DNA of 64,000 nt from Paenarthrobacter sp. GOM3 (GTDB lineage: Bacteria > Actinomycetota > Actinomycetes > Actinomycetales > Micrococcaceae): the NCBI RefSeq assembly GCF_018215265.2, contig NZ_CP136562.1, forward strand, positions 992,001 to 1,056,000, read 5' to 3'. Both the position numbers and the translations under genes were made by a program. The notes under the pieces are model-generated. The model saw only the letters and a list, made by a program, of their open reading frames with translations. It did no database searches and had not been told where the DNA came from. Positions 50,496 through 59,789 of this stretch are shown here, in pieces; the stretch's first letter is position 1, and each line of letters begins with the position of its first letter.

Positions 50496-51665
50496 GTGGA
50501 CCTGTTTGAATATCAGGCGCGCGATATGTTCGAAGCGCACGGTGTACCCGTGCTCGCCGGCATCGTGGCGCACACTCCTGAAGAAGCAAAGGCAGCTGCC
50601 GAGAAGATCGGCGGCGTAACTGTCGTCAAGGCACAGGTTAAGGTTGGTGGCCGCGGCAAGGCTGGCGGCGTCAAGGTTGCCAAGACTGCCGAAGAGGCGC
50701 TTGAGCACTCCACCAACATCCTGGGCATGGACATCAAGGGCCACACCGTCAACAAGGTGATGATCGCGCAGGGTGCTGACATCGCCGAGGAATTCTACTT
50801 CTCAGTCCTCCTGGACCGGGCCAACCGCAACTACCTGGCCATGTGCTCGGTTGAGGGCGGCATGGAAATCGAGCAGCTTGCTGTCGAGCGTCCCGAGGCA
50901 CTTGCCAAGATCGCGATCGACCCCGCTGTAGGCATCGACCAGGCCAAGGCCGACGAAATCGTCGCCGAAGCAGGTTTCGCTGAAGAACTGCGCGGCAAAG
51001 TGGCCGACGTCATTCTGAAGCTCTGGGACGTCTTCAAGAAGGAAGACGCAACCCTGGTTGAGGTCAACCCGCTCGTCCGCACCGGCGCAGGCGACATCGT
51101 TGCCCTCGACGGCAAGGTTTCCCTGGACGAGAACGCTGACTTCCGCCACGTGCACCACTCCACGCTGGAGGACAAGGACGCAGCTGATCCGCTCGAGGCC
51201 AAGGCCAAGGCGCAGGACCTCAACTACGTCAAGCTGGACGGCGAAGTAGGCATCATCGGCAACGGCGCCGGTCTTGTGATGTCCACCCTGGATGTCGTTG
51301 CTTACGCAGGCGAAAACCACGGCAACGTGAAGCCGGCAAACTTCCTGGACATCGGCGGTGGAGCTTCCGCCGAGGTCATGGCCAATGGCCTGGACGTCAT
51401 CCTGGGCGACTCCCAGGTCAAGAGCGTGTTCGTGAACGTCTTCGGCGGCATCACCGCTTGTGACGCTGTTGCCAAGGGCATCGTTGGTGCACTGGCCGAG
51501 CTCGGTACCTCCGCGAACAAGCCGCTGGTTGTTCGCCTCGACGGCAACAACGTCGAGGAAGGCCGCCGCATCCTGACCGAGGCCAACCACCCGCTGGTTA
51601 CCCTGGCCGCCACCATGGACGAGGGCGCCGACAAGGCCGCCGAGCTCGCCAACGCAGCTAAGTAA
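50496..51665 (+). CDS. sucC: Succinyl-CoA synthetase beta subunit
   Basis: 389 residues from a GTG at 50496 with GAAGGA 9 nt upstream. [19 protein letters not shown] is the family start; [16 protein letters not shown] is the ATP-grasp lysine/Gly loop, EVNPLV the metal-binding site and [10 protein letters not shown] the CoA-ligase-side block. With SucD it interconverts succinyl-CoA and succinate with formation of a nucleoside triphosphate in the TCA cycle. The 253-base upstream region contains small stem-loops (ACCGG/CCGGT near 50390) but no riboswitch that I recognise. Confidence 0.96.
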   Translation: MDLFEYQARDMFEAHGVPVLAGIVAHTPEEAKAAAEKIGGVTVVKAQVKVGGRGKAGGVKVAKTAEEALEHSTNILGMDIKGHTVNKVMIAQGADIAEEFYFSVLLDRANRNYLAMCSVEGGMEIEQLAVERPEALAKIAIDPAVGIDQAKADEIVAEAGFAEELRGKVADVILKLWDVFKKEDATLVEVNPLVRTGAGDIVALDGKVSLDENADFRHVHHSTLEDKDAADPLEAKAKAQDLNYVKLDGEVGIIGNGAGLVMSTLDVVAYAGENHGNVKPANFLDIGGGASAEVMANGLDVILGDSQVKSVFVNVFGGITACDAVAKGIVGALAELGTSANKPLVVRLDGNNVEEGRRILTEANHPLVTLAATMDEGADKAAELANAAK

Positions 51666-51677
51666 AGGGACCCGAGA

Positions 51678-52580
51678 ATGTCTATCTACCTCAACAAAGA
51701 CTCCAAGGTCATCGTTCAGGGCATCACCGGCGGCGAAGGCACCAAGCACACCGCACTGATGCTCAAGGCCGGCACCAACATTGTTGGTGGCGTCAACGCC
51801 CGCAAGGCCGGCACCACGGTCCTGCACGGCGACAAGGAAATCAACGTCTTCGGCACCGTCAAGGAAGCCATGGCTGAAACCGGCGCTGACGTTTCCATCG
51901 TCTTCGTACCGCCGGCATTCACCAAGGATGCAGTCGTTGAAGCCATCGAAGCCGGCATCGGCCTCGTAGTTGTCATCACCGAAGGTGTACCGGTCCAGGA
52001 CTCCGCCGAATTCTGGGCACTCGCCCAGTCCAAGGTGGACGCTGACGGCAAGCAGGTTACCCGCATCATCGGACCGAACTGCCCCGGCATCATCACCCCC
52101 GGTGAAGCACTGGTTGGCATCACCCCGGCGAACATCACGGGCAAGGGCCCCATCGGCCTGGTGTCCAAGTCCGGTACCTTGACCTACCAGATGATGTACG
52201 AACTCCGCGACCTCGGCTTCTCCACGGCTATCGGTATTGGTGGCGACCCCATCATCGGCACCACGCACATCGACGCCCTGGCTGCGTTCGAGGCTGACCC
52301 CGAGACCAAGGCAATCGTCATGATCGGTGAAATCGGTGGCGACGCTGAAGAGCGTGCAGCCGACTTCATCAAGGCCAACGTCACCAAGCCGGTTGTCGGC
52401 TACGTGGCAGGCTTCACGGCCCCTGAAGGCAAGACCATGGGCCACGCAGGCGCCATCGTGTCCGGCTCTGCAGGCACGGCCCAGGCGAAGAAGGAAGCCC
52501 TCGAAGCTGCAGGCGTGAAGGTCGGCAAGACGCCGTCCGAGACCGCTACGCTGCTGCGCGAAGTTTTCGCTACGCTCTAG
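51678..52580 (+). CDS. sucD: Succinyl-CoA synthetase alpha subunit
   Basis: 300 residues, 12 bases after sucC with AAAGGGA upstream. [17 protein letters not shown] is the CoA-binding loop, [12 protein letters not shown] the middle block, and [18 protein letters not shown] carries the phospho-accepting His. A strong terminator follows, so sucCD form a two-gene operon. Confidence 0.96.
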   Translation: MSIYLNKDSKVIVQGITGGEGTKHTALMLKAGTNIVGGVNARKAGTTVLHGDKEINVFGTVKEAMAETGADVSIVFVPPAFTKDAVVEAIEAGIGLVVVITEGVPVQDSAEFWALAQSKVDADGKQVTRIIGPNCPGIITPGEALVGITPANITGKGPIGLVSKSGTLTYQMMYELRDLGFSTAIGIGGDPIIGTTHIDALAAFEADPETKAIVMIGEIGGDAEERAADFIKANVTKPVVGYVAGFTAPEGKTMGHAGAIVSGSAGTAQAKKEALEAAGVKVGKTPSETATLLREVFATL

Positions 52581-52598
52581 CATTCAACGGCTGACCCC

Positions 52599-52646
52599 CG
52601 ACGGCGGCCCGGTACCTTCCCCACGGAAGGTACGGGGCCGCCGTCG
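52599..52646 (+). terminator. Terminator after sucD
   Basis: A long stem of CGACGGCGGCCC-GGTACCTTCC (52599-52620) with the complementary arm at 52625-52646 and a 4-nt loop CCAC, with one slight mismatch region, followed by TTCTTTAA. Strong intrinsic terminator. Confidence 0.88.
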
Positions 52647-52707
52647 TTCTTTAAGCGCTTTGTGCCGCGCAAATCCTCTGGCGACGCCTGTACACCAACC
52701 TTCACAA

Positions 52708-52730
52708 TTTGTTAGTATGTCAGAACAAAC
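52708..52730. promoter_or_regulatory. Operator-like site 1, before the tautomerase gene
   Basis: A 23-bp site with core TATGTCAG at 52716-52723, flanked by TTTGTT and AACAAA as inverted ends. It overlaps a TAGTAT -10 box (52713-52718), so a bound protein would block transcription. The same motif recurs before iolC. Confidence 0.65.
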
Positions 52731-52748
52731 TATTGGAGGAGGAACACC

Positions 52749-53153
52749 TTGCCGCTCGTTCGAATCGATGTGAACCAGGGCCGTGTGCCAGAGGAGCTGA
52801 CAGCAATCAGCCGCGCCATTCACGACGCCATCCTCGCCGAATACGGAATACCGGAGCGGGACTACTTCCACATCCTCACGGAACATCCCCAGGGGCAGAT
52901 CGTCGCGCAGGACGCCGGGCTTGGTTTTGAACGGACCGCCGGTGTGGTCATGATCCAGATCTTCACCCAGGAGGGTCGAAGCCAGATGGCCAAAAGCTCC
53001 CTCTTCGAAGCCATTGCCGGCGGGCTGGCGGCTGTGGGAGTCCGCGGCGAGGACGTCTTCGTGGGCTACGTCGAAAACACTGCCGGGGACTGGTCCTTCG
53101 GCTTCGGGCGCAGCCAGTATGTCACCGGGGAACTGGCTGTTCCGCGCAAGTAA
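52749..53153 (+). CDS. Tautomerase-superfamily protein linked to the inositol cluster
   Basis: 134 residues from a TTG at 52749, with GGAGGAGG 8 nt upstream. After initiator removal the protein begins with Pro (PLVRIDVNQGRVPEE), the catalytic N-terminal proline of the superfamily. The length and the block RDYFHILTEH...QIFTQEGRSQ fit the longer, fused-subunit type rather than 62-residue 4-oxalocrotonate tautomerases. Substrate unknown. A shared operator-like motif suggests control with the inositol genes, so it could act on an enolisable inositol intermediate; that is inference. Confidence 0.8.
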   Translation: MPLVRIDVNQGRVPEELTAISRAIHDAILAEYGIPERDYFHILTEHPQGQIVAQDAGLGFERTAGVVMIQIFTQEGRSQMAKSSLFEAIAGGLAAVGVRGEDVFVGYVENTAGDWSFGFGRSQYVTGELAVPRK

Positions 53154-53169
53154 AAGCAGTCCGTGTCAT

Positions 53170-53192
53170 GTTGTAAATATGTCAGTACAAAC
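53170..53192. promoter_or_regulatory. Operator-like site 2, before iolC
   Basis: Near-copy of the site at 52708-52730: core TATGTCAG at 53178-53185 followed by TACAAAC, preceded by GTTGTAAA. About four differences in 23 positions. It lies about 130 bases before iolC in the 162-base gap that must hold the inositol operon promoter. Confidence 0.65.
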
Positions 53193-53315
53193 CTTTGACA
53201 GGACATGAAATCTGGTGCAAAGTAGTCATGTGGCCCCGCTCACTGAGGGGTGGCATGGCATCGGGGCCCAGCGCTCAGAGGTTCAGAGTTCACAAGAGAA
53301 AGGTCAACGATCATC

Positions 53316-54320
53316 GTGACCCACGAACTGCTCACAATCGGGCGCATCAGCGTTGATATCTACCCGAACGACATCGGAGTGGACCTGGAGGACGTGACGT
53401 CCTTCGGCAAGTACCTCGGAGGTTCGCCCTCCAACGTGGCTGTTGCTGCCGCCCGCCACGGCCGCCGCGCCGGAGTCATTACCCGCACCGGCGACGACGC
53501 TTTCGGCACCTACCTCCACCGGGAACTGCGCAAGTTCAACGTGGACGATTCGTTCGTTTCACCCGTAACGCAGTACCCCACGGCGGTGACATTCTGCGCC
53601 ATCAAGCCCGCAACAGACGAATTCCCGCTCTACTTCTACGGCCGCTTTCCCACGGCCCCGGACCTGCAGATCCACGCCGAAGAGCTCGACCTGGACGCAA
53701 TCCGCGAAGCCAGGATCTTCTGGTCCACGGTGACCGGCCTGTGCCAGGAGCCCAGCCGCGGTGCACACCTCGCGGCGCACCAGGCCCGCCCCCGGACCAG
53801 CCTGAAGGAAGGCCAGTTCACCATCCTGGACCTGGACTACCGGCCCATGTTCTGGGCCTCCGAAGAGGAAGCCCGCGCTGAGGTTGCCAAGATCCTCCCG
53901 TACGCCACGGTGGCAATCGGCAACGACAAGGAGTGCGCCGTAGCAGTCGGCGAGGGGACACCCGACGAGCAGGCCGACCGCCTGCTGGCCGCCGGCGTCG
54001 AGATCGCCGTCGTCAAGCTTGGCGCCGAAGGGGTCATGGCCAAGACACGCACCGAACGCGTCGTCTCCGCCCCGGTTCCGGTGGAAACCCTCAACGGCCT
54101 CGGAGCCGGCGACTCCTTTGGGGGCGCGTTCTGTCACGGCCTGCTGTCCGGCTGGCCGTTGTCCGAGGTCCTGGACTACGCCAACGCCTCGGGCGCGATT
54201 GTCGCCTCCCGCCTTTCGTGCGCGGATGCGATGCCGACGCCGGACGAGGTCACCTCGCTGCTCGCCGAACGCGGCCGCCCCATTCCCGGTGCCACCCTTA
54301 CCGAAGGAGCAGTGCGTTGA
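53316..54320 (+). CDS. iolC: 5-dehydro-2-deoxygluconokinase
   Basis: The start chosen is GTG at 53316 (protein THELLTIGRISVDIYPND after the initiator), with AAAGG 12 nt upstream; the frame from 53250 begins in the leader. 334 residues, PfkB-type kinase: GRISVDIYPNDIG, KYLGGSPSNVAVAAAR (sugar-binding GG) and the C-terminal GAGDSFGGAF with the catalytic Asp. It phosphorylates 5-dehydro-2-deoxygluconate made by IolB. The stop overlaps the TTG start of the aldolase. Confidence 0.93.
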   Translation: MTHELLTIGRISVDIYPNDIGVDLEDVTSFGKYLGGSPSNVAVAAARHGRRAGVITRTGDDAFGTYLHRELRKFNVDDSFVSPVTQYPTAVTFCAIKPATDEFPLYFYGRFPTAPDLQIHAEELDLDAIREARIFWSTVTGLCQEPSRGAHLAAHQARPRTSLKEGQFTILDLDYRPMFWASEEEARAEVAKILPYATVAIGNDKECAVAVGEGTPDEQADRLLAAGVEIAVVKLGAEGVMAKTRTERVVSAPVPVETLNGLGAGDSFGGAFCHGLLSGWPLSEVLDYANASGAIVASRLSCADAMPTPDEVTSLLAERGRPIPGATLTEGAVR

Positions 54321-55276
54321 GCCCCAACGATGACCCCCGCCGCTATGAGCACCTGAGTCGGATCCGGCTCGAAGATCCGGAGGCCGTTGCCCGCGCAGCC
54401 GCCACCCGCCGTCGTCATCCTGGCCTGAAGCACGGCGTGCAGAACTTCATCGTCGCAGCAGACCACCCGGCCCGCGGCGCCCTGTCAGTGGGCACGGACC
54501 CCATGGCCATGGCTGATCGCCGGGAACTGCTGGACCGTCTGCAGATCGCCCTGGCGAACCCGGCCGTGGATGGCATCCTCGCTTCGCCGGACATTATGGA
54601 CGACCTCCTACTCCTGGGCGCCTTGGAAGGCAAGCTCGTCTTCGGTTCCATGAACCGCGGCGGCCTCGCTGGCCTGGTCAACGAGTTCGATGACCGCTTC
54701 ACCGGCCACACCGCCGCTGCCCTGGAAGCGCTCGGAGCTGACGGTGGGAAGATGCTCACCCGCATCTGCCTGGGCGACCCGGACACGGTCGCGACCCTGG
54801 AAGCCACCGCGAAGGCCATAGACTCCCTGGCCGAGCGCAAGCTCATCGCCATGGTGGAACCGTTCCTTTCGGTCCGCGATTCGCACGGCAAGGTCCGCAA
54901 CGACCTCCGCGCCGATGCCGTGATCAAGTCGGTCGGTATCGCCGAAGGGCTGGGTTCCACCAGCGCCTACACCTGGATGAAGTTGCCCGTTGTGGACGAG
55001 ATGGAACGGGTCATGGCTTCCACGACGCTTCCCACCGTCCTGCTGGGCGGTGACCCGAGCGGCACGCAAGATGAGGTGTTCGCATCCTGGCAGGCGGCAC
55101 TCGCGCTTCCGGGCGTCCGCGGCCTGACGGTGGGGCGAACCTTGCTTTACCCGCACGACGGCGATGTGGCAGGTGCCGTCGCTACGGCCGCCTCGTTGCT
55201 GAACAATCCTGCGCCCGTGGGCGCAACCGACGAGCACGCCCTGTCAGCCCGCATCCCCGTGAAAGTATCGGAGTAA
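54317..55276 (+). CDS. Cgl0159-type (beta/alpha)8 aldolase of inositol catabolism
   Basis: The TTG at 54317 overlaps the iolC stop (TTGA) and follows AAGGAG by 8 nt; this gives 319 residues and avoids the long artefactual upstream frame. The sequence NFIVAADHPARGALSVG, FGSMNRGGLAG, VEPFLSVRD and LLGGDPSG fits the Cgl0159 family found in corynebacterial inositol loci. By position it should cleave 5-dehydro-2-deoxygluconate 6-phosphate to dihydroxyacetone phosphate and malonate semialdehyde, the step done by IolJ in Bacillus; no iolJ-like gene is present here. Confidence 0.83.
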   Translation: MSPNDDPRRYEHLSRIRLEDPEAVARAAATRRRHPGLKHGVQNFIVAADHPARGALSVGTDPMAMADRRELLDRLQIALANPAVDGILASPDIMDDLLLLGALEGKLVFGSMNRGGLAGLVNEFDDRFTGHTAAALEALGADGGKMLTRICLGDPDTVATLEATAKAIDSLAERKLIAMVEPFLSVRDSHGKVRNDLRADAVIKSVGIAEGLGSTSAYTWMKLPVVDEMERVMASTTLPTVLLGGDPSGTQDEVFASWQAALALPGVRGLTVGRTLLYPHDGDVAGAVATAASLLNNPAPVGATDEHALSARIPVKVSE

Positions 55277-55282
55277 GAACAG

Positions 55283-57223
55283 ATGTCTACCCGCCGGATG
55301 ACCGTGGCGCAGGCCGTGGTCGAGTTCCTTTCCAAGCAGTACACCGTGGATTCGGTGGCCGGTGTCGAGTACCGCGAGCGCCTGATTCCGGGCACGTTCG
55401 GTATCTTCGGGCACGGCAACGTAGCCGGTGTGGGCCAGGCGTTGAAGCAGTACCAGGCCGCGGATCCGTCCATCATGCCGTACTACCAGGGCCGCAACGA
55501 GCAGGCCCAGGTCCACCAAGCCGTGGGCTATGCCCGGCATACCCGTCGCCGGCAGACGTTCGCGATCAGCACCTCCATCGGTCCGGGCTCTTCGAACCTG
55601 CTGACCGGTGCCGCATTGGCTACCACCAACCGCCTGCCCGTTCTGCTGCTGCCCTCGGACACGTTCGCTACCCGCGCTGCTGACCCGGTGCTGCAGCAGT
55701 TGGAGTTGCCGCACGCGTATGACATCACGGTGAACGACGCGTTCCGGCCGTTGTCGAAGTTCTTTGACCGGGTCTCCCGGCCGGAGCAGCTGTTCTCCGC
55801 GTTCCACCACGGCCTCCGGGTCCTGACTGATCCGGCCGAAACGGGCGCGGTGACGATTTCCCTGCCGCAGGACGTCCAGGCCGAAGCTTTCGATGTTCCC
55901 GAAGAGTTCCTGTCCGAACGTGAGTGGCGGATCCGCCGGCCCGAGGCCGAGGACGATGACATCCGCCGTGCCGTGGAGGCCATCCGCGCCGCAAAACGGC
56001 CTCTGATCATTGCCGGCGGCGGTGTCCTGTACGCCTACGCGAATGACGAACTTGCCAAGTTCGCTGAGCTGACGGGAATCCCGGTGGGTAACACCCAAGC
56101 CGGCGTCGGCGTCCTGCCCTGGGACCACAAGTTCTCACTCGGTGCCATCGGCTCTACCGGTACGACGGCGGCTAACGCCATCGCTGCAGAAGCGGACCTG
56201 ATCATCGGGATCGGCACCCGCTACGAGGACTTCACCACCGCGTCCCGCACGGCGTTCCAGAACCCGGACGTAAAGTTCGTGAACATCAACGTCGCGCCGA
56301 TCGATGCCTACAAGCACGGCACGACGCTGCCGATCGTCGCCGATGCCCGCAAGGCGCTGGTGAAGCTCAACCAGGCCTTGGGTGGTTACCGCGTGGGTGC
56401 GGACCTGGAAGAGAAGGTCGCCGCGGAGAAGAAGCGCTGGAACGCGATCGTGGACGAAGCCTTCGAAACCCGCTACACGCCGTTGCCTGCCCAGAACGAG
56501 ATCATCGGCGCCACCAACAAGGCCATGGACGACCACGACGTTGTCATTTGTGCCGCGGGGTCGCTGCCCGGTGACCTGCACAAGATGTGGCGCGTCCGGG
56601 ACCCGTTCGGCTACCACGTCGAATACGCGTACTCCTGCATGGGCTACGAAATCCCCGGCGGCCTTGGCGTGAAACGAGCAGCGCTGGCCGAAGCCGCAGC
56701 CGGCGGCCCCGACAGGGATGTGGTGGTCATGGTGGGGGACGGCTCCTACCTGATGATGCACACCGAACTGGTTACCGCCGTCGCCGAACGCATCAAACTG
56801 ATCGTGGTCCTCATCCAGAACCACGGCTACGCGTCCATCGGTTCGCTGTCCGAGTCCCTCGGCTCCCAGCGCTTTGGTACCCAGTACCGGGTCCTGGACA
56901 AGGAGCAGCACAGCTTCGACGCCGGAGAGCACCTGCCCATTGACCTCGCCACGAACGCCGAGTCGCTTGGAGCGAAAGTCATCCGCATCGAACCCGGCGA
57001 AAACGTCATCGAAGCCCTCGGTGCGGCGATCAAGGAAGCCAAGGCAGCCCCGGAGACCGGTCCGATCGTGATCCACGTCGAGTCCGATCCCTTGTTGGAC
57101 GCCCCGAGCTCCGAGTCCTGGTGGGACGTCCCCGTTTCGGCAGTCTCCGAGCTGGAATCCACCCAGCAGGCCTACAAGACGTACACAGACCACAAGAGCC
57201 GCCAGCGCAAGCTGCTCGGCTGA
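55283..57223 (+). CDS. iolD: 3D-(3,5/4)-trihydroxycyclohexane-1,2-dione hydrolase
   Basis: 646 residues; ATG at 55283, six bases after the aldolase stop, GGAG upstream. It is a thiamine-diphosphate enzyme: MPYYQGRNEQAQ with the activating Glu, ISTSIGPGSSNLLTGA, a middle domain with PLIIAGGGVLYA, and the TPP/Mg motif VVMVGDGSYLMM...QNHGYASIG. It opens the ring of the diketone from IolE to give 5-deoxy-glucuronate. Length is normal for IolD. Confidence 0.95.
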   Translation: MSTRRMTVAQAVVEFLSKQYTVDSVAGVEYRERLIPGTFGIFGHGNVAGVGQALKQYQAADPSIMPYYQGRNEQAQVHQAVGYARHTRRRQTFAISTSIGPGSSNLLTGAALATTNRLPVLLLPSDTFATRAADPVLQQLELPHAYDITVNDAFRPLSKFFDRVSRPEQLFSAFHHGLRVLTDPAETGAVTISLPQDVQAEAFDVPEEFLSEREWRIRRPEAEDDDIRRAVEAIRAAKRPLIIAGGGVLYAYANDELAKFAELTGIPVGNTQAGVGVLPWDHKFSLGAIGSTGTTAANAIAAEADLIIGIGTRYEDFTTASRTAFQNPDVKFVNINVAPIDAYKHGTTLPIVADARKALVKLNQALGGYRVGADLEEKVAAEKKRWNAIVDEAFETRYTPLPAQNEIIGATNKAMDDHDVVICAAGSLPGDLHKMWRVRDPFGYHVEYAYSCMGYEIPGGLGVKRAALAEAAAGGPDRDVVVMVGDGSYLMMHTELVTAVAERIKLIVVLIQNHGYASIGSLSESLGSQRFGTQYRVLDKEQHSFDAGEHLPIDLATNAESLGAKVIRIEPGENVIEALGAAIKEAKAAPETGPIVIHVESDPLLDAPSSESWWDVPVSAVSELESTQQAYKTYTDHKSRQRKLLG

Positions 57224-57267
57224 ATCCCCACACACACAGATCCCACAGACCACAAGGAAGTCCGCAC

Positions 57268-58779
57268 ATGTCGACGACGACCACACTGACCACCATCCAC
57301 CACTTCATCAACGGCGCCGAAACCACGGGCGAGGGCGACCGTACCCAGCCGGTGTACAACCCGGCCACCGGCCAGGTCACCGCTGAACTGCGCCTGGCCA
57401 ACGACGCGGACCTGAACACCACGGTCGCAGCGGCCCGCAAGGCAGCTGATTCGTGGGGTGACATTTCCCTGGCCAAGCGCACCGCCGTCTTGTTCAAGTT
57501 CCGCGAGCTGGTCGCAGCGCACGTGGACGAACTCGCCGAGCTGATTACCGCCGAGCACGGCAAGGTCCTCTCCGATGCCAAGGGCGAGATCGGACGCGGC
57601 CTGGAAGTCATCGAGTTCGCCTGTGGCATCCCGCAGCTTCTCAAGGGCGATTACTCGGACCAGGTCTCCACCGGGATCGACGTCTTCTCTTTCCGCGAAC
57701 CCCTGGGCGTCGTTGCAGGCATCACGCCGTTCAACTTCCCGGTCATGGTTCCGTTGTGGATGGCACCGATGGCCATCGCCACCGGCAACGCGTTTATCCT
57801 CAAGCCGTCCGAGCGCGACCCGTCCGCTTCGATGCTCCTGGCCAAGCTCTGGAAGCAGGCCGGCCTGCCCGATGGCGTGTTCCAGGTCCTGCACGGTGGC
57901 AAGGAGACCGTCAACGGCCTGTTGACGCACCCGGACGTGGATGGCATCAGCTTCGTTGGTTCCACCCCGATCGCCCAGTACGTGCACGAAACCGCCACCA
58001 AGCACGGAAAGCGCGTCCAGGCATTGGGTGGGGCAAAGAACCACGCAATCGTGCTCCCGGACGCTGACCTGGACAACGCCGCCGACCACCTCGCCGCCGC
58101 AGCGTTCGGCTCCGCCGGGGAACGCTGCATGGCCATCTCGGTGGCCGTCGCCGTGGGGGACGCCGCGGACCTGATCGTGAAGAAGGTCGAAGAACGTGCC
58201 TTGGCCGTGAAGGTCAACAACGGTACCGAGCCCGACGCCGAAATGGGCCCGGTCATCACCCCGGCCTCCAAGGAACGCATCGTCAAGATCGTCACCGAAG
58301 CCGAGCAGGCCGGTGCAGCGATGGTGGTGGACGGCCGCGACCTCGTGGTCCCCGGCCACGAAGACGGCTTCTGGGTAGGTCCCACCGTGATCGACCACGT
58401 CAAAACCGAGATGACCGCCTACACCGAGGAAATCTTCGGCCCCGTCCTGGTGGTAGTACGCGTCGATACCCTCGAGGACGGCATCAACCTGATCAACTCC
58501 AACCCGTACGGTAACGGCACCGCGATCTTCACCTCCAACGGCGCAGCAGCGCGGAAGTTCCAGCGCTCCGTCACCGTGGGCATGGTTGGCATCAACGTCC
58601 CCCTGCCCGTGCCGGTGGCCTACCACTCCTTCGGCGGCTGGAAGAACTCCCTCTTCGGCGACAAGCACATCTACGGACCCGAAGGCGTTTCCTTCTACAC
58701 CCGCGGCAAGGTCATCACCTCCCGCTGGCCCGAGCCCACCCACGCCTCCGGCGCTTCCTACAACTTCCCCTCCAACTAA
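57268..58779 (+). CDS. iolA: (Methyl)malonate-semialdehyde dehydrogenase, CoA-acylating
   Basis: The ATG at 57268 with AAGGAAG upstream gives 503 residues; the frame from 57121 overlaps iolD and was rejected. Aldehyde dehydrogenase fold with GVVAGITPFNFPVMVPLWM, FVGSTPIAQYVH and the nucleophile Cys in GSAGERCMAIS, as in MmsA/IolA. It converts malonate semialdehyde to acetyl-CoA and methylmalonate semialdehyde to propionyl-CoA with NAD+. It closes the inositol pathway. Confidence 0.94.
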   Translation: MSTTTTLTTIHHFINGAETTGEGDRTQPVYNPATGQVTAELRLANDADLNTTVAAARKAADSWGDISLAKRTAVLFKFRELVAAHVDELAELITAEHGKVLSDAKGEIGRGLEVIEFACGIPQLLKGDYSDQVSTGIDVFSFREPLGVVAGITPFNFPVMVPLWMAPMAIATGNAFILKPSERDPSASMLLAKLWKQAGLPDGVFQVLHGGKETVNGLLTHPDVDGISFVGSTPIAQYVHETATKHGKRVQALGGAKNHAIVLPDADLDNAADHLAAAAFGSAGERCMAISVAVAVGDAADLIVKKVEERALAVKVNNGTEPDAEMGPVITPASKERIVKIVTEAEQAGAAMVVDGRDLVVPGHEDGFWVGPTVIDHVKTEMTAYTEEIFGPVLVVVRVDTLEDGINLINSNPYGNGTAIFTSNGAAARKFQRSVTVGMVGINVPLPVPVAYHSFGGWKNSLFGDKHIYGPEGVSFYTRGKVITSRWPEPTHASGASYNFPSN

Positions 58780-58812
58780 GTCCCCACCGCCGCAAAGGAA
58801 GACAACGCTGTC

Positions 58813-59730
58813 ATGACTGATGTCGAGAACAAACTGATCATCGGCACCGCCCCGGACTCCTGGGGTGTCTGGTTCCCGGATGATCCCCAGCAGACCCCGT
58901 GGGAGCGATTCCTGGATGAGGTCGCGGAGTCCGGCTACAAGTGGATCGAACTTGGCCCCTACGGGTACCTGCCCAACGATCCCACCCGCCTGGCGGAGGA
59001 ACTGAAGCAGCGGGACCTCCAGGTCACGGCGGGGACGGTCTTCACCGCTTTCCACCGCGGCGCCAAGCAGTATGACGAAGCGTGGGAGCCGGCCCGCAAG
59101 GTCGCGGAACTGACCGCAGCCATGGGCGGCGAACACATCGTGGTCATCCCCGCCATGTGGCGCGACGATGTCACCGGCGAAGCTGTGGAGAACGGCGAAC
59201 TCACGGACGAACAATGGGCGGACCTCTTCGCCGGCCACAACCGCATGGGCAAGGTCCTCCTGGAGGACTTCGGCCTGCACCAGCAGTTCCACTCCCACGC
59301 GGATTCACATGTGGGTGCGCAGAAGGACATCGAAACCCTGCTGGCAGCTACTGATCCGCAGTACTTGAACCTCTGCCTGGACACAGGACACGCGGAGTAC
59401 TGCGGAGCTTCGAGCCTGGAACTGATCAAGAACTACCCGGACCGCATCGGCTACCTGCACCTCAAGCAGATCAACCCCGAGGTCCTGGCCGAAGTCAACG
59501 AGAAGAACATGACCTGGGCGGCAGCCAACCTGGCCGGCGTCATGACCGAACCGCCGAACGGCCTCCCGGACCTTCGCGCAGTCATCGAAGCAGTCGAAGC
59601 GCTCAACAGGCCCATCTTCGGCATCGTGGAGCAGGACATGTACCCGGTAGCGTTCGATGTGCCCATGCCCATCGCCAAGCGCACCCGCAACTACCTGCTT
59701 TCCTGCGGTTCCCGTACCCGCGTTGAGTAA
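58813..59730 (+). CDS. iolE: Myo-inosose-2 dehydratase
   Basis: 305 residues; ATG at 58813 with AAGGAAG upstream. The xylose-isomerase-like TIM barrel has the usual start IIGTAPDSWGVWFPDD and metal-binding residues in FHSHADSHVGAQ, CLDTGHAEYCG and YLHLKQINPEVL. It removes water from 2-keto-myo-inositol made by IolG. Confidence 0.94.
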   Translation: MTDVENKLIIGTAPDSWGVWFPDDPQQTPWERFLDEVAESGYKWIELGPYGYLPNDPTRLAEELKQRDLQVTAGTVFTAFHRGAKQYDEAWEPARKVAELTAAMGGEHIVVIPAMWRDDVTGEAVENGELTDEQWADLFAGHNRMGKVLLEDFGLHQQFHSHADSHVGAQKDIETLLAATDPQYLNLCLDTGHAEYCGASSLELIKNYPDRIGYLHLKQINPEVLAEVNEKNMTWAAANLAGVMTEPPNGLPDLRAVIEAVEALNRPIFGIVEQDMYPVAFDVPMPIAKRTRNYLLSCGSRTRVE

Positions 59731-59789
59731 CGCAGTCCAGTAACGCCTGCCAGCAGCACCCCAGAAGAACTTCACGAAGGACAGAAACA

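Noticed and set aside
50802..52583. 593-residue minus-strand frame over sucCD
   Set aside because: It is the antisense shadow of two well-recognised genes; codon third-position GC bias belongs to the plus strand.
57172..59298. 708-residue minus-strand frame over iolA and iolE
   Set aside because: Antisense of two complete inositol genes; the product is His/Val/Gly-rich without domains.
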